Assembly: GCA_947058885.1 (NCBI GenBank) | Contig: CAMSIF010000009.1 | Location: 1 to 39,095, forward strand | DNA: 39,095 bases | From: an uncultured Clostridia bacterium | Lineage (GTDB): Bacteria > Bacillota > Clostridia > Oscillospirales > Oscillospiraceae | Direction: 5' to 3' | Program-made: the position numbers and the translations under genes | Shown: positions 9,253-21,659 of the stretch, one piece after another | Layout of the letters: each line of letters begins with the position of its first letter | How positions within the stretch are numbered: position 1 is the stretch's first letter | The notes under the pieces: model-generated | What the model was told of the DNA's origin: nothing | Seen by the model: the letters and a program-made list of their open reading frames with translations, nothing else | Databases searched by the model: none

Positions 9253-10632
9253 TTATTTCAGCTCCGGCAAGCTGGCGGCGGCCATAGATTGGCCTACGCG
9301 GCGGAATTTCTCGTCAGGCAGCTCGGCCTTGAGTTTGGAAGCCACATCCGGATACTCCTCTTCCAGGACTTTCTGAGCGGTGGAGAGGATAAGGTCTCCG
9401 CCCTTACCGCTCATGACCCGGCCCAGCAGCAGCACATGACGGCATCCGTAGAGGTCATGGTAGTATGCCAAAGTATGGCCCAGGTATACGCCGATGGATT
9501 CATAAACCTTAGCGGCGGCTTCACTGCCCTCCTCCATCAGCTTCTGGACTACCTTCAGCTTTTCAGCGGGAGAGGCGTTTTCGTCCAGCTGGATGCCCGC
9601 GCGGGGGGCAAGCTTAATGACGCCATCCTGGGAGAAGTACTTGACGCCGCATCCGATATCGCCGCTCCACTCGTCCCGCATGGCGTCTGGCTGCGCGTCT
9701 ACGGGGACGAAAGCCAGCTCATTAAGCCAGCCGGTAATACGGCCTTTCTCATCTACGTAGCCCACCGCCTCGCTGGTACCCATGGCAATTCCCAGGACGC
9801 TGTTATCCTCCAGGCTCATCGCTCCCGCCAGAGCGGAGACGTCGCCGTCGTTAATCACGGAATACGGGATATCTCCGAAGGTATCCTTAATGGCGCGGAT
9901 ATAAATATCCTTTACCTTTGCGTCGTAAAGCTCCTTGGGTACCTGGATAAACAGGGATGCGCTCATGGTACGGTCATTAATAAACACGCCTGCGGAGCTG
10001 ACGCCGACCGCGTCTACGCGGGGCATATGTTCAGCGGCGGATTTCAAGGCGGCAACGATGCCTTCATAGTGGTAATCCGGGTCAGAATTAATTTTGGGGA
10101 ACCAGACTACCTCCTCGGAATAGACTGTCTCGCCATCCACCACGGCGGAGACCTTCCGGTCGCTTCCGCCGGCGTCGAAGCCGATGCGGCAGCCCTTCAA
10201 GTGACCGCCCATGGCTTTGGGGGAGTCCTTGGCCTCAGGCACCTTATCCACCAGGACTACTTCAAAGGGGTGTTCAAACACATTTGCCATATAGTCCCAG
10301 TCAAATTCCTGTTCGCCCCGGGCGCTGTAGGCGGTTTTCAAGTACTCGTACACGCCCTCGTCGCCGCTGACGTAGATTTTAAAGCCGCCTTTCATCCAGA
10401 GGATGGTTTTCACAAGCCGGTTAATATAATAGCAGTCAGCCTCCGCCATATCGGGGGTTCCGTGGATAAAAGTATTGCAGGAGGCCATCTGGCCGTTAGC
10501 CCGCTCCACAGCGATGGAGACAGGTTTTTTAGCCCTGGCCAGGAAGGCGCGGTTAAAGAGCAGCAGGGGGATAAAGTCCTTATCCAGGGGCGGAATGTGT
10601 TTTGGTTCGATGGTAATCCCAAATCTGTTCAT
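9253..10632 (-). CDS. ROK-family protein, atypical, with ~130-aa N-terminal extension
   Basis: GCRIGFDAGGSDRKVSAVVDGE; VGVSSAGVFIN; VINDGDVSALAGA; IAMGTSEAVGYV. ATG at 10632 preceded by GGAGGAGA. Confidence 0.85.
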   Translation of the reverse strand: MNRFGITIEPKHIPPLDKDFIPLLLFNRAFLARAKKPVSIAVERANGQMASCNTFIHGTPDMAEADCYYINRLVKTILWMKGGFKIYVSGDEGVYEYLKTAYSARGEQEFDWDYMANVFEHPFEVVLVDKVPEAKDSPKAMGGHLKGCRIGFDAGGSDRKVSAVVDGETVYSEEVVWFPKINSDPDYHYEGIVAALKSAAEHMPRVDAVGVSSAGVFINDRTMSASLFIQVPKELYDAKVKDIYIRAIKDTFGDIPYSVINDGDVSALAGAMSLEDNSVLGIAMGTSEAVGYVDEKGRITGWLNELAFVPVDAQPDAMRDEWSGDIGCGVKYFSQDGVIKLAPRAGIQLDENASPAEKLKVVQKLMEEGSEAAAKVYESIGVYLGHTLAYYHDLYGCRHVLLLGRVMSGKGGDLILSTAQKVLEEEYPDVASKLKAELPDEKFRRVGQSMAAASLPELK

Positions 10633-10749
10633 AGCGATTCTCCTCCGTCTCGGTAAATTGCCGGTACCGTCCCGGCTGGTTACGCCTATTGTACCATGGT
10701 TTTGTCCATCTGTCACTAACACATTTGAAATTATGGAAAAATAAGGCAA

Positions 10750-10771
10750 GGCCGCTCCTAAAGGAGCGGCC
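10750..10771 (-). terminator. Putative terminator hairpin downstream of serA
   Basis: GGCCGCTCC-TAAA-GGAGCGGCC followed on the minus strand by TTGCCTTATTTTTCC. Confidence 0.6.
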
Positions 10772-10826
10772 CTTACAGCTTTTCTTTTGATACTTTTCTT
10801 TTCGCGAAAAGAAAAGTATGTTTGCC
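10772..10826 (+). repeat. Dispersed palindromic repeat, copy B
   Basis: 30-nt perfect palindrome ATACTTTTCTTTTCGCGAAAAGAAAAGTAT at 10790-10819; abuts the serA stop codon. Confidence 0.75.
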
Positions 10827-11738
10827 TTACTTACCGAAGCTCTCCACAATCTCCACAATCTCCACGCCAATTCTCTGCTGAGCCTCTTTGGTAGCTGCGC
10901 CGATGTGGGGGGTGCAGGAGACGTTGGGATGGTTATAGAGGGCCTTGTTGGTGGCGGGTTCGTCGGCATAGACGTCCAGACCGGCGGCGCGGACCTTTCC
11001 GGAGTTGAGGGCCTCCAGCAGGTCGTACTCGTTTACGTTGTCTCCGCGGGAGGTGTTGACGAATACCACACCGTCCTTCATCTTTTCGATGTTCTCCTTG
11101 CAGATGAGCTTCTGGCCGTTAAGGGAGGGGGTATGAAGGGAGATGAAATCGGCGCGGGCAAGAAGCTCGTCCAGTTCCACATACTTCATGCCCATCTGCT
11201 CCTCAATGCCAGGGACGTGGAAGATATCCTGCGCGATAACCTCCATACCAATTCCCTTGGCCATACGGCCCAGGGATTGTCCAATGCGGCCGAAGCCGAT
11301 GATGCCCAAGGTCTTTCCGCCCAGCTCAATGCCCTTGCCGTAGGCCTTCTTTTCCCATTTGTCCTCGCGCATGGTGTGACCGGAAATGGAGAGGAACCGG
11401 GCGCAGGAGAACATATGGCCCAAAGCCAGTTCCGCCACGGAGTTGGAGGAAGCTCTGGGGGTGTTCTTCACAGTAATACCGGCATCCTCAGCGTACTTGA
11501 CGTCGATGTTGTCCACGCCCACGCCGCCGCGAATGATGAGCTTAAGCTTACCGCCCTTGGCTTCATCAATGTGGCTAGCGCGGATTTTGGTGGCGCTGCG
11601 AATTACTACAGCGTCAAACTCGCGCAGGGCGGCGCCCAGCTCCTCGGGGGCATAGAAACGCTCCACGACCTCGTGTCCGTTGGCCTTCAGCTGGTCCAGG
11701 GCGGATTTATCCATCCCGTCAGTAACAAGGATTCTCAT
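10827..11738 (-). CDS. serA: D-3-phosphoglycerate dehydrogenase (short form, no ACT domain)
   Basis: IRGGVGVDNIDVKYAEDAGITVKNTPRASSNSVAELALGHM; GKTLGIIGFGRIGQ; AGLDVYADEP; HIGAATKEAQ. Confidence 0.9.
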   Translation of the reverse strand: MRILVTDGMDKSALDQLKANGHEVVERFYAPEELGAALREFDAVVIRSATKIRASHIDEAKGGKLKLIIRGGVGVDNIDVKYAEDAGITVKNTPRASSNSVAELALGHMFSCARFLSISGHTMREDKWEKKAYGKGIELGGKTLGIIGFGRIGQSLGRMAKGIGMEVIAQDIFHVPGIEEQMGMKYVELDELLARADFISLHTPSLNGQKLICKENIEKMKDGVVFVNTSRGDNVNEYDLLEALNSGKVRAAGLDVYADEPATNKALYNHPNVSCTPHIGAATKEAQQRIGVEIVEIVESFGK

Positions 11739-11753
11739 AATAATCTTCTCCCA

Positions 11754-11963
11754 TCAAAAATTTTCAGGTGTATTTTTGTCGATGACAACATTTCCGTTTC
11801 CGTCCAGCAGCGGTGTAATACAGGAGAGGGAGAGTCCGTCTCCGCCCGCCGCCAGATAATTAACGCCTGTAACTGTGTCGCAGATAACCGACAGACTGTA
11901 CATGCCAACCGCGTGGTTTTCCTTTACAGTAAACCGCTGCTTCTTTTTTTCCCTGCCAAACAT
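11754..11963 (-). CDS. Small protein, DUF6440-like
   Basis: 69 aa, FTVKENHAVGMYSLSVICDTVTGVNYLAAGGDGLSLSCITPLLDGNGNVVID; resembles DUF6440 proteins from memory. Lies between serC and serA, same strand. Confidence 0.65.
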   Translation of the reverse strand: MFGREKKKQRFTVKENHAVGMYSLSVICDTVTGVNYLAAGGDGLSLSCITPLLDGNGNVVIDKNTPENF

Positions 11964-11964
11964 A

Positions 11965-13059
11965 TCAGCTGTTTTCAGCCTCGAACTTCTTGAGGAAATC
12001 CACCAGAGCCTCTACGCCCTCCTTGGGCATAGCGTTATAGGTGGAGGCCCGCAGGCCGCCCACGCTCTTGTGGCCCTTGAGGTTGTCGTAACCGGCCTCC
12101 TTGGTGGCGGCTACCACCTTGGCGTCCAGGTCCTTGTCGCCGGTGACGAAGGGGATGTTCATGAGGGAGCGGAATTCCTTGTCCACGGTGCCCTGGAACA
12201 TCTTGGAGCTGTCCAGGAAGTCGTACATAACCTTGGCCTTTTCGATGTTCAGCTTTTCCATAGCCTCCAGGCCGCCAATGCTCTTAAGGTACTTAAATAC
12301 CTTGCCGCAGCAGTAAATAGCCCAGCAGTTGGGGGTATTGTACATGGAGCCGTTGTCGGCGTGGGTCTGATAGCTCATATAGACGGGGGTTTTGGGGTCG
12401 AGCTCGGAGATATCCCGAATCAGGTCCTCCCGGATGATAGCGACCACCATACCGGCGGGACCGACGTTCTTCTGCACCCCGGCGTAAATCATGCCGTAAT
12501 CGGAGACATTGCAGGGCCGGGAGAGGAACATGGAGCTCTGGTCGCTGACCAAAATATGTCCCTTGGTGTTGGGAAGCTTGGGCCAGGTGACGCCATGGAT
12601 GGTCTCGTTCTCGCAGATATAGACGTAGTCGGCGTTTTCGGGAATAGAAAGGTCGCCGCAATCAGGGATGTAGCTGAAATTGCGGTCCTTGCTGGAGGCA
12701 GCCACATGCACATCGCCGTACTTCTTGGCCTCAGCGATAGCCTTTTTGGACCACGCGCCGGTCTCCACGTAGCAGGCCACACCGTTTTTCATCAGATTCA
12801 TGGGAATCATAGCAAACTGAAGGGTTGCGCCGCCCTGGATGAAGAGAACCTTATAATTGTCGGGAATCTTCATCAGGTCCCGCAGGTCCTGCTCAGCCTC
12901 GTCAATAATTTGCTGGTAGACCTTGGAGCGGTGGCTCATCTCCATGACGCACATGCCGGAACCCTTATAGTTCATCATCTCATCCCGGATTTCCTCCAGG
13001 ACGGGCTCCGGCATAGTGGCAGGACCAGCGGAAAAGTTATAGGTGCGGTTATACTTCAT
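11965..13059 (-). CDS. serC: Phosphoserine aminotransferase
   Basis: MKYNRTYNFSAGPATMPEPVLEEIRDEM; HRSKVYQQIIDEAEQDLRDLM; FIQGGATLQFAMIPMNL; GVQKNVGPAGM. Confidence 0.96.
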   Translation of the reverse strand: MKYNRTYNFSAGPATMPEPVLEEIRDEMMNYKGSGMCVMEMSHRSKVYQQIIDEAEQDLRDLMKIPDNYKVLFIQGGATLQFAMIPMNLMKNGVACYVETGAWSKKAIAEAKKYGDVHVAASSKDRNFSYIPDCGDLSIPENADYVYICENETIHGVTWPKLPNTKGHILVSDQSSMFLSRPCNVSDYGMIYAGVQKNVGPAGMVVAIIREDLIRDISELDPKTPVYMSYQTHADNGSMYNTPNCWAIYCCGKVFKYLKSIGGLEAMEKLNIEKAKVMYDFLDSSKMFQGTVDKEFRSLMNIPFVTGDKDLDAKVVAATKEAGYDNLKGHKSVGGLRASTYNAMPKEGVEALVDFLKKFEAENS

Positions 13060-13191
13060 CGTTTGTTCCTCCTCAAAAAATAGAAATAGGGTATCTTCTC
13101 CTGACATTTCCAAGTATAGTACATTTTGAGAAAAGAATCAACCATAAGATTCCGATAGAAAAAAATTCTCAAAAATTTTTCCACAAATAGC

Positions 13192-13220
13192 TTGCAATTC
13201 CGCAGAAACCATGCTAAAAT
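13192..13220 (+). promoter_or_regulatory. Sigma-A promoter for rpsT
   Basis: TTGCAA-17 bp-TAAAAT. Confidence 0.7.
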
Positions 13221-13284
13221 GTAATTCCGCGTGGGAAGATTCGCAAACGTCTTTCCACAAACCCAACTGGAGGAGGTGTTTGGT

Positions 13285-13548
13285 TTGCCGAATATTAAGT
13301 CCGCAAAGAAACGTGTGCTGGTGGCGGAGGTACGCGCCGCCCGGAACAAGGCGGAGAGGTCCGCGATGAAGACCGCCGTGAAGAAGTTTGAGGCCGCTGC
13401 CGTCAAAGGCAATCGCACCGAGGCCGAGGGCGCATACAAAGTGGCGGTACAGGCAGTGGACAGAGCTGCCGCCAAGGGCATTCTGCACAAGAACAATGCC
13501 GCTCACAAGAAGAGCGCCATGACTCTGAAGCTGAATCAGATTGGCTGA
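13285..13548 (+). CDS. rpsT: 30S ribosomal protein S20
   Basis: TTG start after GGAGGTG: (M)PNIKSAKKRVLVAEVRAARNKAERSAMKTAVKKFEAA...NNAAHKKSAMTLKLNQIG. Confidence 0.95.
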   Translation: MPNIKSAKKRVLVAEVRAARNKAERSAMKTAVKKFEAAAVKGNRTEAEGAYKVAVQAVDRAAAKGILHKNNAAHKKSAMTLKLNQIG

Positions 13549-13579
13549 GCGAGGCACAAAGTTTTCAGGACAAAGACAT

Positions 13580-13616
13580 GCGGTATGGCAGAAGCCATGC
13601 CGCGTTTCTTTTTTCA
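13580..13616 (+). terminator. Rho-independent terminator of rpsT
   Basis: GCGGTATGGC-AGAA-GCCATGCCGC followed by GTTTCTTTTTT. Confidence 0.9.
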
Positions 13617-13805
13617 AGGCGCGGGGGAAGTTCTTGGAAAAGAACCAAGAAGCCCCGCCAAAGGCGGAGCTTCCTGGTGTGTGTTGTGTGTGTTTTAGGA
13701 GGGAGAAATCGCATCGGGTATTACCCCTTTGCTGGCTTTCATCATACAGATAGATTAAGACAAAATCATGACACTGCTGTAAACAAATTATGAATAATAG
13801 GCCGG

Positions 13806-14243
13806 TTATTTCAGTTTCTGCCACTCCCCTACCGCCATTTGGTCACAGCGGGTATTGTAGGGATTATCAGCGTGGCCCTTGACCCAGTGGGTACGTACTT
13901 GGTGGATTTCGCACAGGTCCAGCAGCTTTTCCCAGAGATCTGGATTGAGGGCGGGCTTTTTGTCGCTTTTCACCCAGCCTCTGGCACGCCAGCCCTTGGC
14001 CCAGCCCTTGGAGAGGGCGTCGATAACATATTTGCTGTCGGAGTAGAGTTCTACGATGCAGGGCTCCTTCAGGGTTTGCAGGGCCATGATGACGCCTGTA
14101 AGCTCCATGCGGTTATTGGTTGTATTCCTTTCTCCGCCGGACAGCTCCTTGGTGTGGGGCCCGTACTGGAGGATGGCCCCCCAGCCGCCGGGTCCTGGGT
14201 TGCCGGAACAGGCCCCGTCGGTATAGATGGTGATGGTTTTCAT
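13806..14243 (-). CDS. rnhA: Ribonuclease HI
   Basis: [63 protein letters not shown]. Confidence 0.96.
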   Translation of the reverse strand: MKTITIYTDGACSGNPGPGGWGAILQYGPHTKELSGGERNTTNNRMELTGVIMALQTLKEPCIVELYSDSKYVIDALSKGWAKGWRARGWVKSDKKPALNPDLWEKLLDLCEIHQVRTHWVKGHADNPYNTRCDQMAVGEWQKLK

Positions 14244-14314
14244 ATAGAATCTCCCAAAATGAATGAAATTAAGACAAATTGATGAAAAATTCGTCAGCGG
14301 CAAGAAATTATCCT

Positions 14315-14353
14315 AAAATAAAGAGTGTGCTTATACGGCACACTCTTTATTTT
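14315..14353 (-). terminator. Intrinsic terminator of gyrA
   Basis: AAAATAAAGAGTGTGC-TTATACG-GCACACTCTTTATTTT; the gyrA stop codon (14353-14355) touches the stem base. Confidence 0.85.
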
Positions 14354-16875
14354 TATTCCTCTCCGGACTCTTCACCGGATGCTGTCTCTGCCTCGCTATC
14401 AGATTCCTCCTCCGGCTCTTTTTCCGCCAGCGCGATAGAGATGACCCTGTCGTCCTCCTCCTTAAAGCGCATCACGATAACGCCTTGGGTAGCCCGGCCG
14501 CAGGTCTTGATAGTCCCTACGTCCGTCCGGAGCATTACGCCCTTCTCGGTAACCACCAGCAAATCCTCGCTGCCGTCCACCACCTTGATGCCAACGATAC
14601 CGCCGGTTTTCTCGGTTAATCCATAGTTTTTAATCCCAATGCCGCCGCGGCTGGTAATCCGGTACTCCTCCACAGGCGTCTGCTTGCCGTAGCCCAGCTC
14701 AGTAATGGAGAGAACATTTTTCCCCTCCACGGCCCTTGCAGCGCCCACTACGTAGTCGCCTTCCCGGAGCCGGATGCCCCTTACGCCCATAGCGTCCCGG
14801 CCAGTGGGACGGATATCGCTCTCATGGAAGCACACCGCCGCGCCGTCTCGGGTAGCGATAAGGATATTCATATCCCCTGTCGTTTCCTTCACGGAAATCA
14901 GCTCGTCGCCCTCGTCCAGCTTCAGCGCGCGGATACCGTTGCTGCGGAGGTTCCGCAGAGACTCCCCAGGCAGACGTTTTACGGTACCGTTTCGCGTCAC
15001 CATAACAAGGAATCTCTCGCCGGAGGAAATATCGTCCGTGTGAATCATTGCGCTGACGCTCTCGCCGGCCTCTACAGGCAGGACATTAACGATGTTGGTT
15101 CCCTTCGCGGTCTTACCGGAAGCGGGAATCTGATATCCCTTTCTGCGGTATACCCTTCCAGTATTGGTAAAGAAGAGAATATAATCGTGGGTGGAGGCGG
15201 TGAAAACGGTGTTGACGTAGTCCTCCTCCTTGGTGGACATGGATTTATTCCCCTTGCCGCCCTTGCCCTGGATGCGGTACTCACTGGCGGGAGTGCGCTT
15301 GATATAGCCGCCGCTGGTAAGCGTGTAAACGCACTGCTCCTCCTCAATCAGGTCCTCAATGTCGATTTCATCCTCTACATCCTGAATTTCGGTGATTCTG
15401 TCGTCTCCGAATTTGTCCCGGATGACAATCAATTCGTCCTTGAGCACGCCCCGCAGCATCTCCTCGGAACCAAGAAGCTGGTTGTAATACGCGATTTTCT
15501 CTTCAATTTCCTTATACTCAGCCTCCAGCTTTTCCCGGTTCAGGCCCTGGAGAGAGATGAGCCGCATATCGCAGATGGCCTGGGCCTGCACGTCGTCCAA
15601 GGAAAACCGCTCCATAAGCCGTTCCTTCGCGTTACTGTAGCTGGAGCGGATAATGGAGATAACCTCGTCGATATTGTCCTGGGCAATCAGGAGACCTTCC
15701 AGCAGATGAGCCCGCTCCATGGCCTTTTTCAGGTCATACTGGGTCCGCCGGATAATCACCTGTTCCTGGAAAGCGATGTACTCGTCCAGAATATTGCGCA
15801 GGGACAAAATTTTGGGCTGCTTCTGGTTGTCCACCAGGGCCAGCATGATAACAGAGAAATTGGACTGCATGGCGGTCTGGGTAAAAAGCTTATTGAGAAC
15901 CACTTGCGGATTGGCGTCCTTTTTCAACTCGATGACAATCCGCATACCGTTGCGGTCCGTCTCATCCCGGATATCAGAAATACCGTCCAGCTTTTTATCC
16001 TTGACCTGGTCGGCCATATTCTTAATAAGCTGACGCTTATTGACCTGATACGGCAGCTCGCTGACAATAATACGGATTCTGCCCTTGCTGAACTCCTCAA
16101 ACTCCGTCCTGGCCCGCAGGACAATTTTCCCCCGGCCGGTCGCGTAAGCGGACCGAATCCCGGCCCGGCCCATGATAATACCTTTGGTCGGGAAATCCGG
16201 CCCCTGAATGTGCTCCATCAAATCGTTGAGGGTGGCGTCAGGGTTCTCCAGCACACAGATAACGGCGTTAATAACCTCCCGCAGGTTATGGGGCGGGATG
16301 TTGGTTGCCATACCCACGGCAATACCGCTGGAGCCGTTGACCAGCAGGTTGGGGAACCGGCTGGGAAGCACCCTCGGTTCCTTCCTGCTCTCGTCGAAGT
16401 TGGGGTCCCAGTCCACGGTATCCTTGTCAATGTCCCGGAGCATCTCATTCGAGATTTTAGAAAGGCGGGCCTCTGTGTACCGGTAAGCCGCCGGCGGATC
16501 TCCGTCCACGGATCCGAAGTTTCCGTGGCCCTCCACCAGCATATACCGCATGGAAAAGTTCTGGGCAAGCCGCACCATGGCGTCATAGACGGAGCCGTCT
16601 CCGTGAGGGTGGTAGTGACCCAGCACGTCACCCACGCAGGTGGCGGATTTTTTAAATGGCTTGTCACTGGTAAGACCGCCCTCGTACATGGTGTAGAGGA
16701 TTCTGCGGTGTACGGGCTTCAGCCCGTCCCGGACGTCCGGCAGAGCCCGGCCTACAATGACGCTCATGGCGTACTGCTTGTAGCTGTCCTCCATTTCTCC
16801 CACCAGTTCGGACTCGGTAATAACCTGATTTGGAAATGCGATATCCTCGGGTCTGTAATCTCTATTGTGCGCCAT
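14353..16875 (-). CDS. gyrA: DNA gyrase subunit A
   Basis: [40 protein letters not shown] GyrA-box-like; C-terminal beta-pinwheel repeats. Confidence 0.98.
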   Translation of the reverse strand: MAHNRDYRPEDIAFPNQVITESELVGEMEDSYKQYAMSVIVGRALPDVRDGLKPVHRRILYTMYEGGLTSDKPFKKSATCVGDVLGHYHPHGDGSVYDAMVRLAQNFSMRYMLVEGHGNFGSVDGDPPAAYRYTEARLSKISNEMLRDIDKDTVDWDPNFDESRKEPRVLPSRFPNLLVNGSSGIAVGMATNIPPHNLREVINAVICVLENPDATLNDLMEHIQGPDFPTKGIIMGRAGIRSAYATGRGKIVLRARTEFEEFSKGRIRIIVSELPYQVNKRQLIKNMADQVKDKKLDGISDIRDETDRNGMRIVIELKKDANPQVVLNKLFTQTAMQSNFSVIMLALVDNQKQPKILSLRNILDEYIAFQEQVIIRRTQYDLKKAMERAHLLEGLLIAQDNIDEVISIIRSSYSNAKERLMERFSLDDVQAQAICDMRLISLQGLNREKLEAEYKEIEEKIAYYNQLLGSEEMLRGVLKDELIVIRDKFGDDRITEIQDVEDEIDIEDLIEEEQCVYTLTSGGYIKRTPASEYRIQGKGGKGNKSMSTKEEDYVNTVFTASTHDYILFFTNTGRVYRRKGYQIPASGKTAKGTNIVNVLPVEAGESVSAMIHTDDISSGERFLVMVTRNGTVKRLPGESLRNLRSNGIRALKLDEGDELISVKETTGDMNILIATRDGAAVCFHESDIRPTGRDAMGVRGIRLREGDYVVGAARAVEGKNVLSITELGYGKQTPVEEYRITSRGGIGIKNYGLTEKTGGIVGIKVVDGSEDLLVVTEKGVMLRTDVGTIKTCGRATQGVIVMRFKEEDDRVISIALAEKEPEEESDSEAETASGEESGEE

Positions 16876-16889
16876 AAGGCGTCACCTCC

Positions 16890-19144
<2,255 letters not shown>

Positions 19145-19158
19145 ACCAAAGCCTTTCT

Positions 19159-20262
19159 TCACAGGATAGAGCCCTCCCGCACATGGAAGACCCGCCCCGC
19201 CAGCATCCGGCTGAGCCTGTCGTCTTCGCAGCAGGTGATAAACACCTGTCCGCCGCTGATGCGGTTGAGAACAAACTCCTGCCGTTTAGGGTCCAGCTCG
19301 CTGAGCACGTCGTCCAGCAGGAGAATGGGATACTCCCCTATGATTTCCTTATGGATTTCCCGGGCCGCCAGCTTTAACGACAGCGCGGCGGTTCTGGTTT
19401 GTCCTTGAGATGCGTAGGATTTTGCGGGCAGGCCGTTTAAGAGCACATCCAGGTCGTCCTTATGCGGGCCGGACAGGCACTGCCTGCTGGATATCTCCGC
19501 GTAGTGGTGTTCCCGCTGGTGGTTCAGAAGCATGAACACCAGCATTTTTATGTCCTCGAAAGGATTTTCTATGGTTTTTACGGTTTTATATTGGAGCTCC
19601 AAGTGCTCCTTACCGCCGGAACACTCGCTGTGGGCGGCGGCGGCAAACTGGTTCAGGAGTTTGACAAAGGCGGCCCGGTAATGGATAATCACTGCGCCCG
19701 TCTCCGCCATCCGAAGATTAAACTCCGGCAGCGTGGCTAACAGGTCCGGTTTTTCGCCGCAGTCCCGCAAAATTCTGGTTTTGTGCTCGTGGAGCCTCTG
19801 GTACTCCGCCAAAGCGGCGGCGTATCTGGGTTTCAGCTGGCAGAGAGACGCGTCCATAAATTTTCTTCTCGCCGCCGGTCCTTCCCGGATGAGCTGTAAA
19901 TCCTCAGGGCAGAAAAATACGGTGTTGAGGGCCTGGCTCAAATCCGAGGCAACCCTAACCGGGACCTTGTTCAGGGTTATTTTCTTCTTTTTACCGTATC
20001 CCAGCTCAATCCGGCTCACAAACTGCCTGCCCCTGGCGGAAATGCATCCCTCCAGCTGAAAGCCTTCCTGTTCAAAGCGGACCAGTTCCCTGTCGGTTCT
20101 TGTGCGGTGGCTTTTCCCCGTAGAGAGGCAGACCATAGCCTCCAGGAGATTTGTTTTCCCCTGGGCGTTATCGCCGCAGATAACGTTGCAGACAGGGTCG
20201 AACTCCGCCTGCTGGGCGGTATAGTTTCGAAAATCCTCCAGGTAAATGCTGTCAAGGCGCAT
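19159..20262 (-). CDS. recF: DNA replication/repair protein RecF
   Basis: MRLDSIYLEDFRNYTAQQAEFDPVCNVICGDNAQGKTNLLEAM; LSGPHKDDLDV; LLLDDVLSELD. Confidence 0.97.
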   Translation of the reverse strand: MRLDSIYLEDFRNYTAQQAEFDPVCNVICGDNAQGKTNLLEAMVCLSTGKSHRTRTDRELVRFEQEGFQLEGCISARGRQFVSRIELGYGKKKKITLNKVPVRVASDLSQALNTVFFCPEDLQLIREGPAARRKFMDASLCQLKPRYAAALAEYQRLHEHKTRILRDCGEKPDLLATLPEFNLRMAETGAVIIHYRAAFVKLLNQFAAAAHSECSGGKEHLELQYKTVKTIENPFEDIKMLVFMLLNHQREHHYAEISSRQCLSGPHKDDLDVLLNGLPAKSYASQGQTRTAALSLKLAAREIHKEIIGEYPILLLDDVLSELDPKRQEFVLNRISGGQVFITCCEDDRLSRMLAGRVFHVREGSIL

Positions 20263-20470
20263 ATATCACCTGTAGCTCCCGTCCCCGGAATTGGACGGTA
20301 TCCCCAGGACGTAGTTTTTTTCCTCTCTGGGTGCAGGTTTGGCCGTTGACAGAGGCCTGGCCGTCCTGAACCAGCATTTTAGCCTCCCCGCCGGTGGCGG
20401 TAAGGCCAGCCAGCTTCAGGAGATCCTGAAGCCTGATAAATTCGGTGGTAATGGCAATTGTTTCCATCAT
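20252..20470 (-). CDS. rlbA: S4 domain RNA-binding protein (RlbA/YaaA)
   Basis: IRLQDLLKLAGLTATGGEAKMLVQDGQASVNGQTCTQRGKKLRPGD; position between dnaN and recF. Confidence 0.88.
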   Translation of the reverse strand: MMETIAITTEFIRLQDLLKLAGLTATGGEAKMLVQDGQASVNGQTCTQRGKKLRPGDTVQFRGRELQVIYAP

Positions 20471-20484
20471 ATCATTATATCCAA

Positions 20485-21594
20485 TCATCCGTTTTTCAGA
20501 CGCACGGGCAGGACCATATACAGGAACTTTTCCTCTCCCTCTACGGGGGTTATGACGCAGGGAGATATTCCGGTGTTCAGCTCCAGGCATACTTCGTCCG
20601 CAGGGGCGTATTTCAGGGCTTCCATCAGGTAGCGGTTGTTGAAGCCAATTTCCAAGCCGTCTCCGTCTCCGGATACCCGGCAGATATCTTTTGCTTCTCC
20701 AATGGCGGTTTTCGCTGAAAGGAGGATTTGGTCTTGCCGAAAGATACAGCGGATGGGACTTTTCTGCTTGTCGGAGACAACAACGGAGACGCGGTCAATG
20801 GAATCGATGAGTGATTTTGTTCCTACGGCTATCTTAATAGGGTTGCTTCTGGGGATAGCGGATTTATAGTCCAGGAATTCTCCTTCCAGACGGCGGCATA
20901 TAAGCTGGGTTTTTCCTACCTCGAAGAGGATGTGCCGTTTCCCAAGGGTAATGACGGCGGGTTCGTCTACGTCCTCACAGATTTTTTCTACCTCGTTGAG
21001 GGCGTTTCCCGGCGCGACAAACCGGAACGACCCGGATGCAGCTCCCTCCAGAGGTTCCCGGCGCAGCGCAAGCCGGAAGCCGTCTACGCTCACGACTGTT
21101 AAAGCGTTTTCACCGATTTCAAACAGGGAACCGGTATGGATGGGCCTGGTTTCGTCCATAGAGACAGCGAAGGATGTTTCTGAAATCATTGCCCGAAGGA
21201 TATTTTGCTGAATTTGTACAGAAAATTCGTCCTCCACTTCCGGCAGTTCGGGGTAGTCGCTGGCGGAAAGAGCCTGAATATTGTAGGCGGCGTCGCCGCA
21301 GGTTAAGGTAACATTTAGTCCGTCACCACAGGAGAATACTACCACGTCGTCCGGCAGGCGGCGGATCATATCGCCGAAGAGCCGCGCGGACAGGACGAGG
21401 TCGCCGGGTTCCGTGATTTCGGCTTCGATTTCTGTGCGGATGCCGGTATTCATATTGTAGCCGGAGATGGTCAGGGCATTACCGGCTTGCAGGAGGATGC
21501 CTTCTAAAGCCGGGATAGAGCTTTTTGCCGCGACAGCGCGGGAGGTGGTATTGATAGCGGCTTGCAGGAGAGCTTTTTCGCAAGAGAATTTCAT
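20485..21594 (-). CDS. dnaN: DNA polymerase III beta subunit
   Basis: MKFSCEKALLQAAINTTSRAVAAKSSIPALEGILLQAG; C-terminal EVCLELNTGISPCVITPVEGEEKFLYMVLPVRL. Confidence 0.97.
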   Translation of the reverse strand: MKFSCEKALLQAAINTTSRAVAAKSSIPALEGILLQAGNALTISGYNMNTGIRTEIEAEITEPGDLVLSARLFGDMIRRLPDDVVVFSCGDGLNVTLTCGDAAYNIQALSASDYPELPEVEDEFSVQIQQNILRAMISETSFAVSMDETRPIHTGSLFEIGENALTVVSVDGFRLALRREPLEGAASGSFRFVAPGNALNEVEKICEDVDEPAVITLGKRHILFEVGKTQLICRRLEGEFLDYKSAIPRSNPIKIAVGTKSLIDSIDRVSVVVSDKQKSPIRCIFRQDQILLSAKTAIGEAKDICRVSGDGDGLEIGFNNRYLMEALKYAPADEVCLELNTGISPCVITPVEGEEKFLYMVLPVRLKNG

Positions 21595-21659
21595 GATGAG
21601 ATGTCCTTTCCGGTTTTTCAGATGAGGTTGGAATAAAACGGAGCAGAAGAGCATAAGCT

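Noticed and set aside
8329-10656. 775-aa plus-strand ORF
   Set aside because: Antisense to nagA and the ROK gene, both clearly real; a by-product of GC-rich codon usage.
10818-13083. Plus-strand ORFs 10818..11993 and 11875..13083
   Set aside because: Antisense to serA, the small ORF and serC; no domain seen.
13617-13680. Possible sixth copy of the dispersed repeat (AAGTTCTTGGAAAAGAACCAAGAAGCCCCGCC)
   Set aside because: It has inverted-repeat character but does not align well with the consensus; kept out until a whole-genome model is available.
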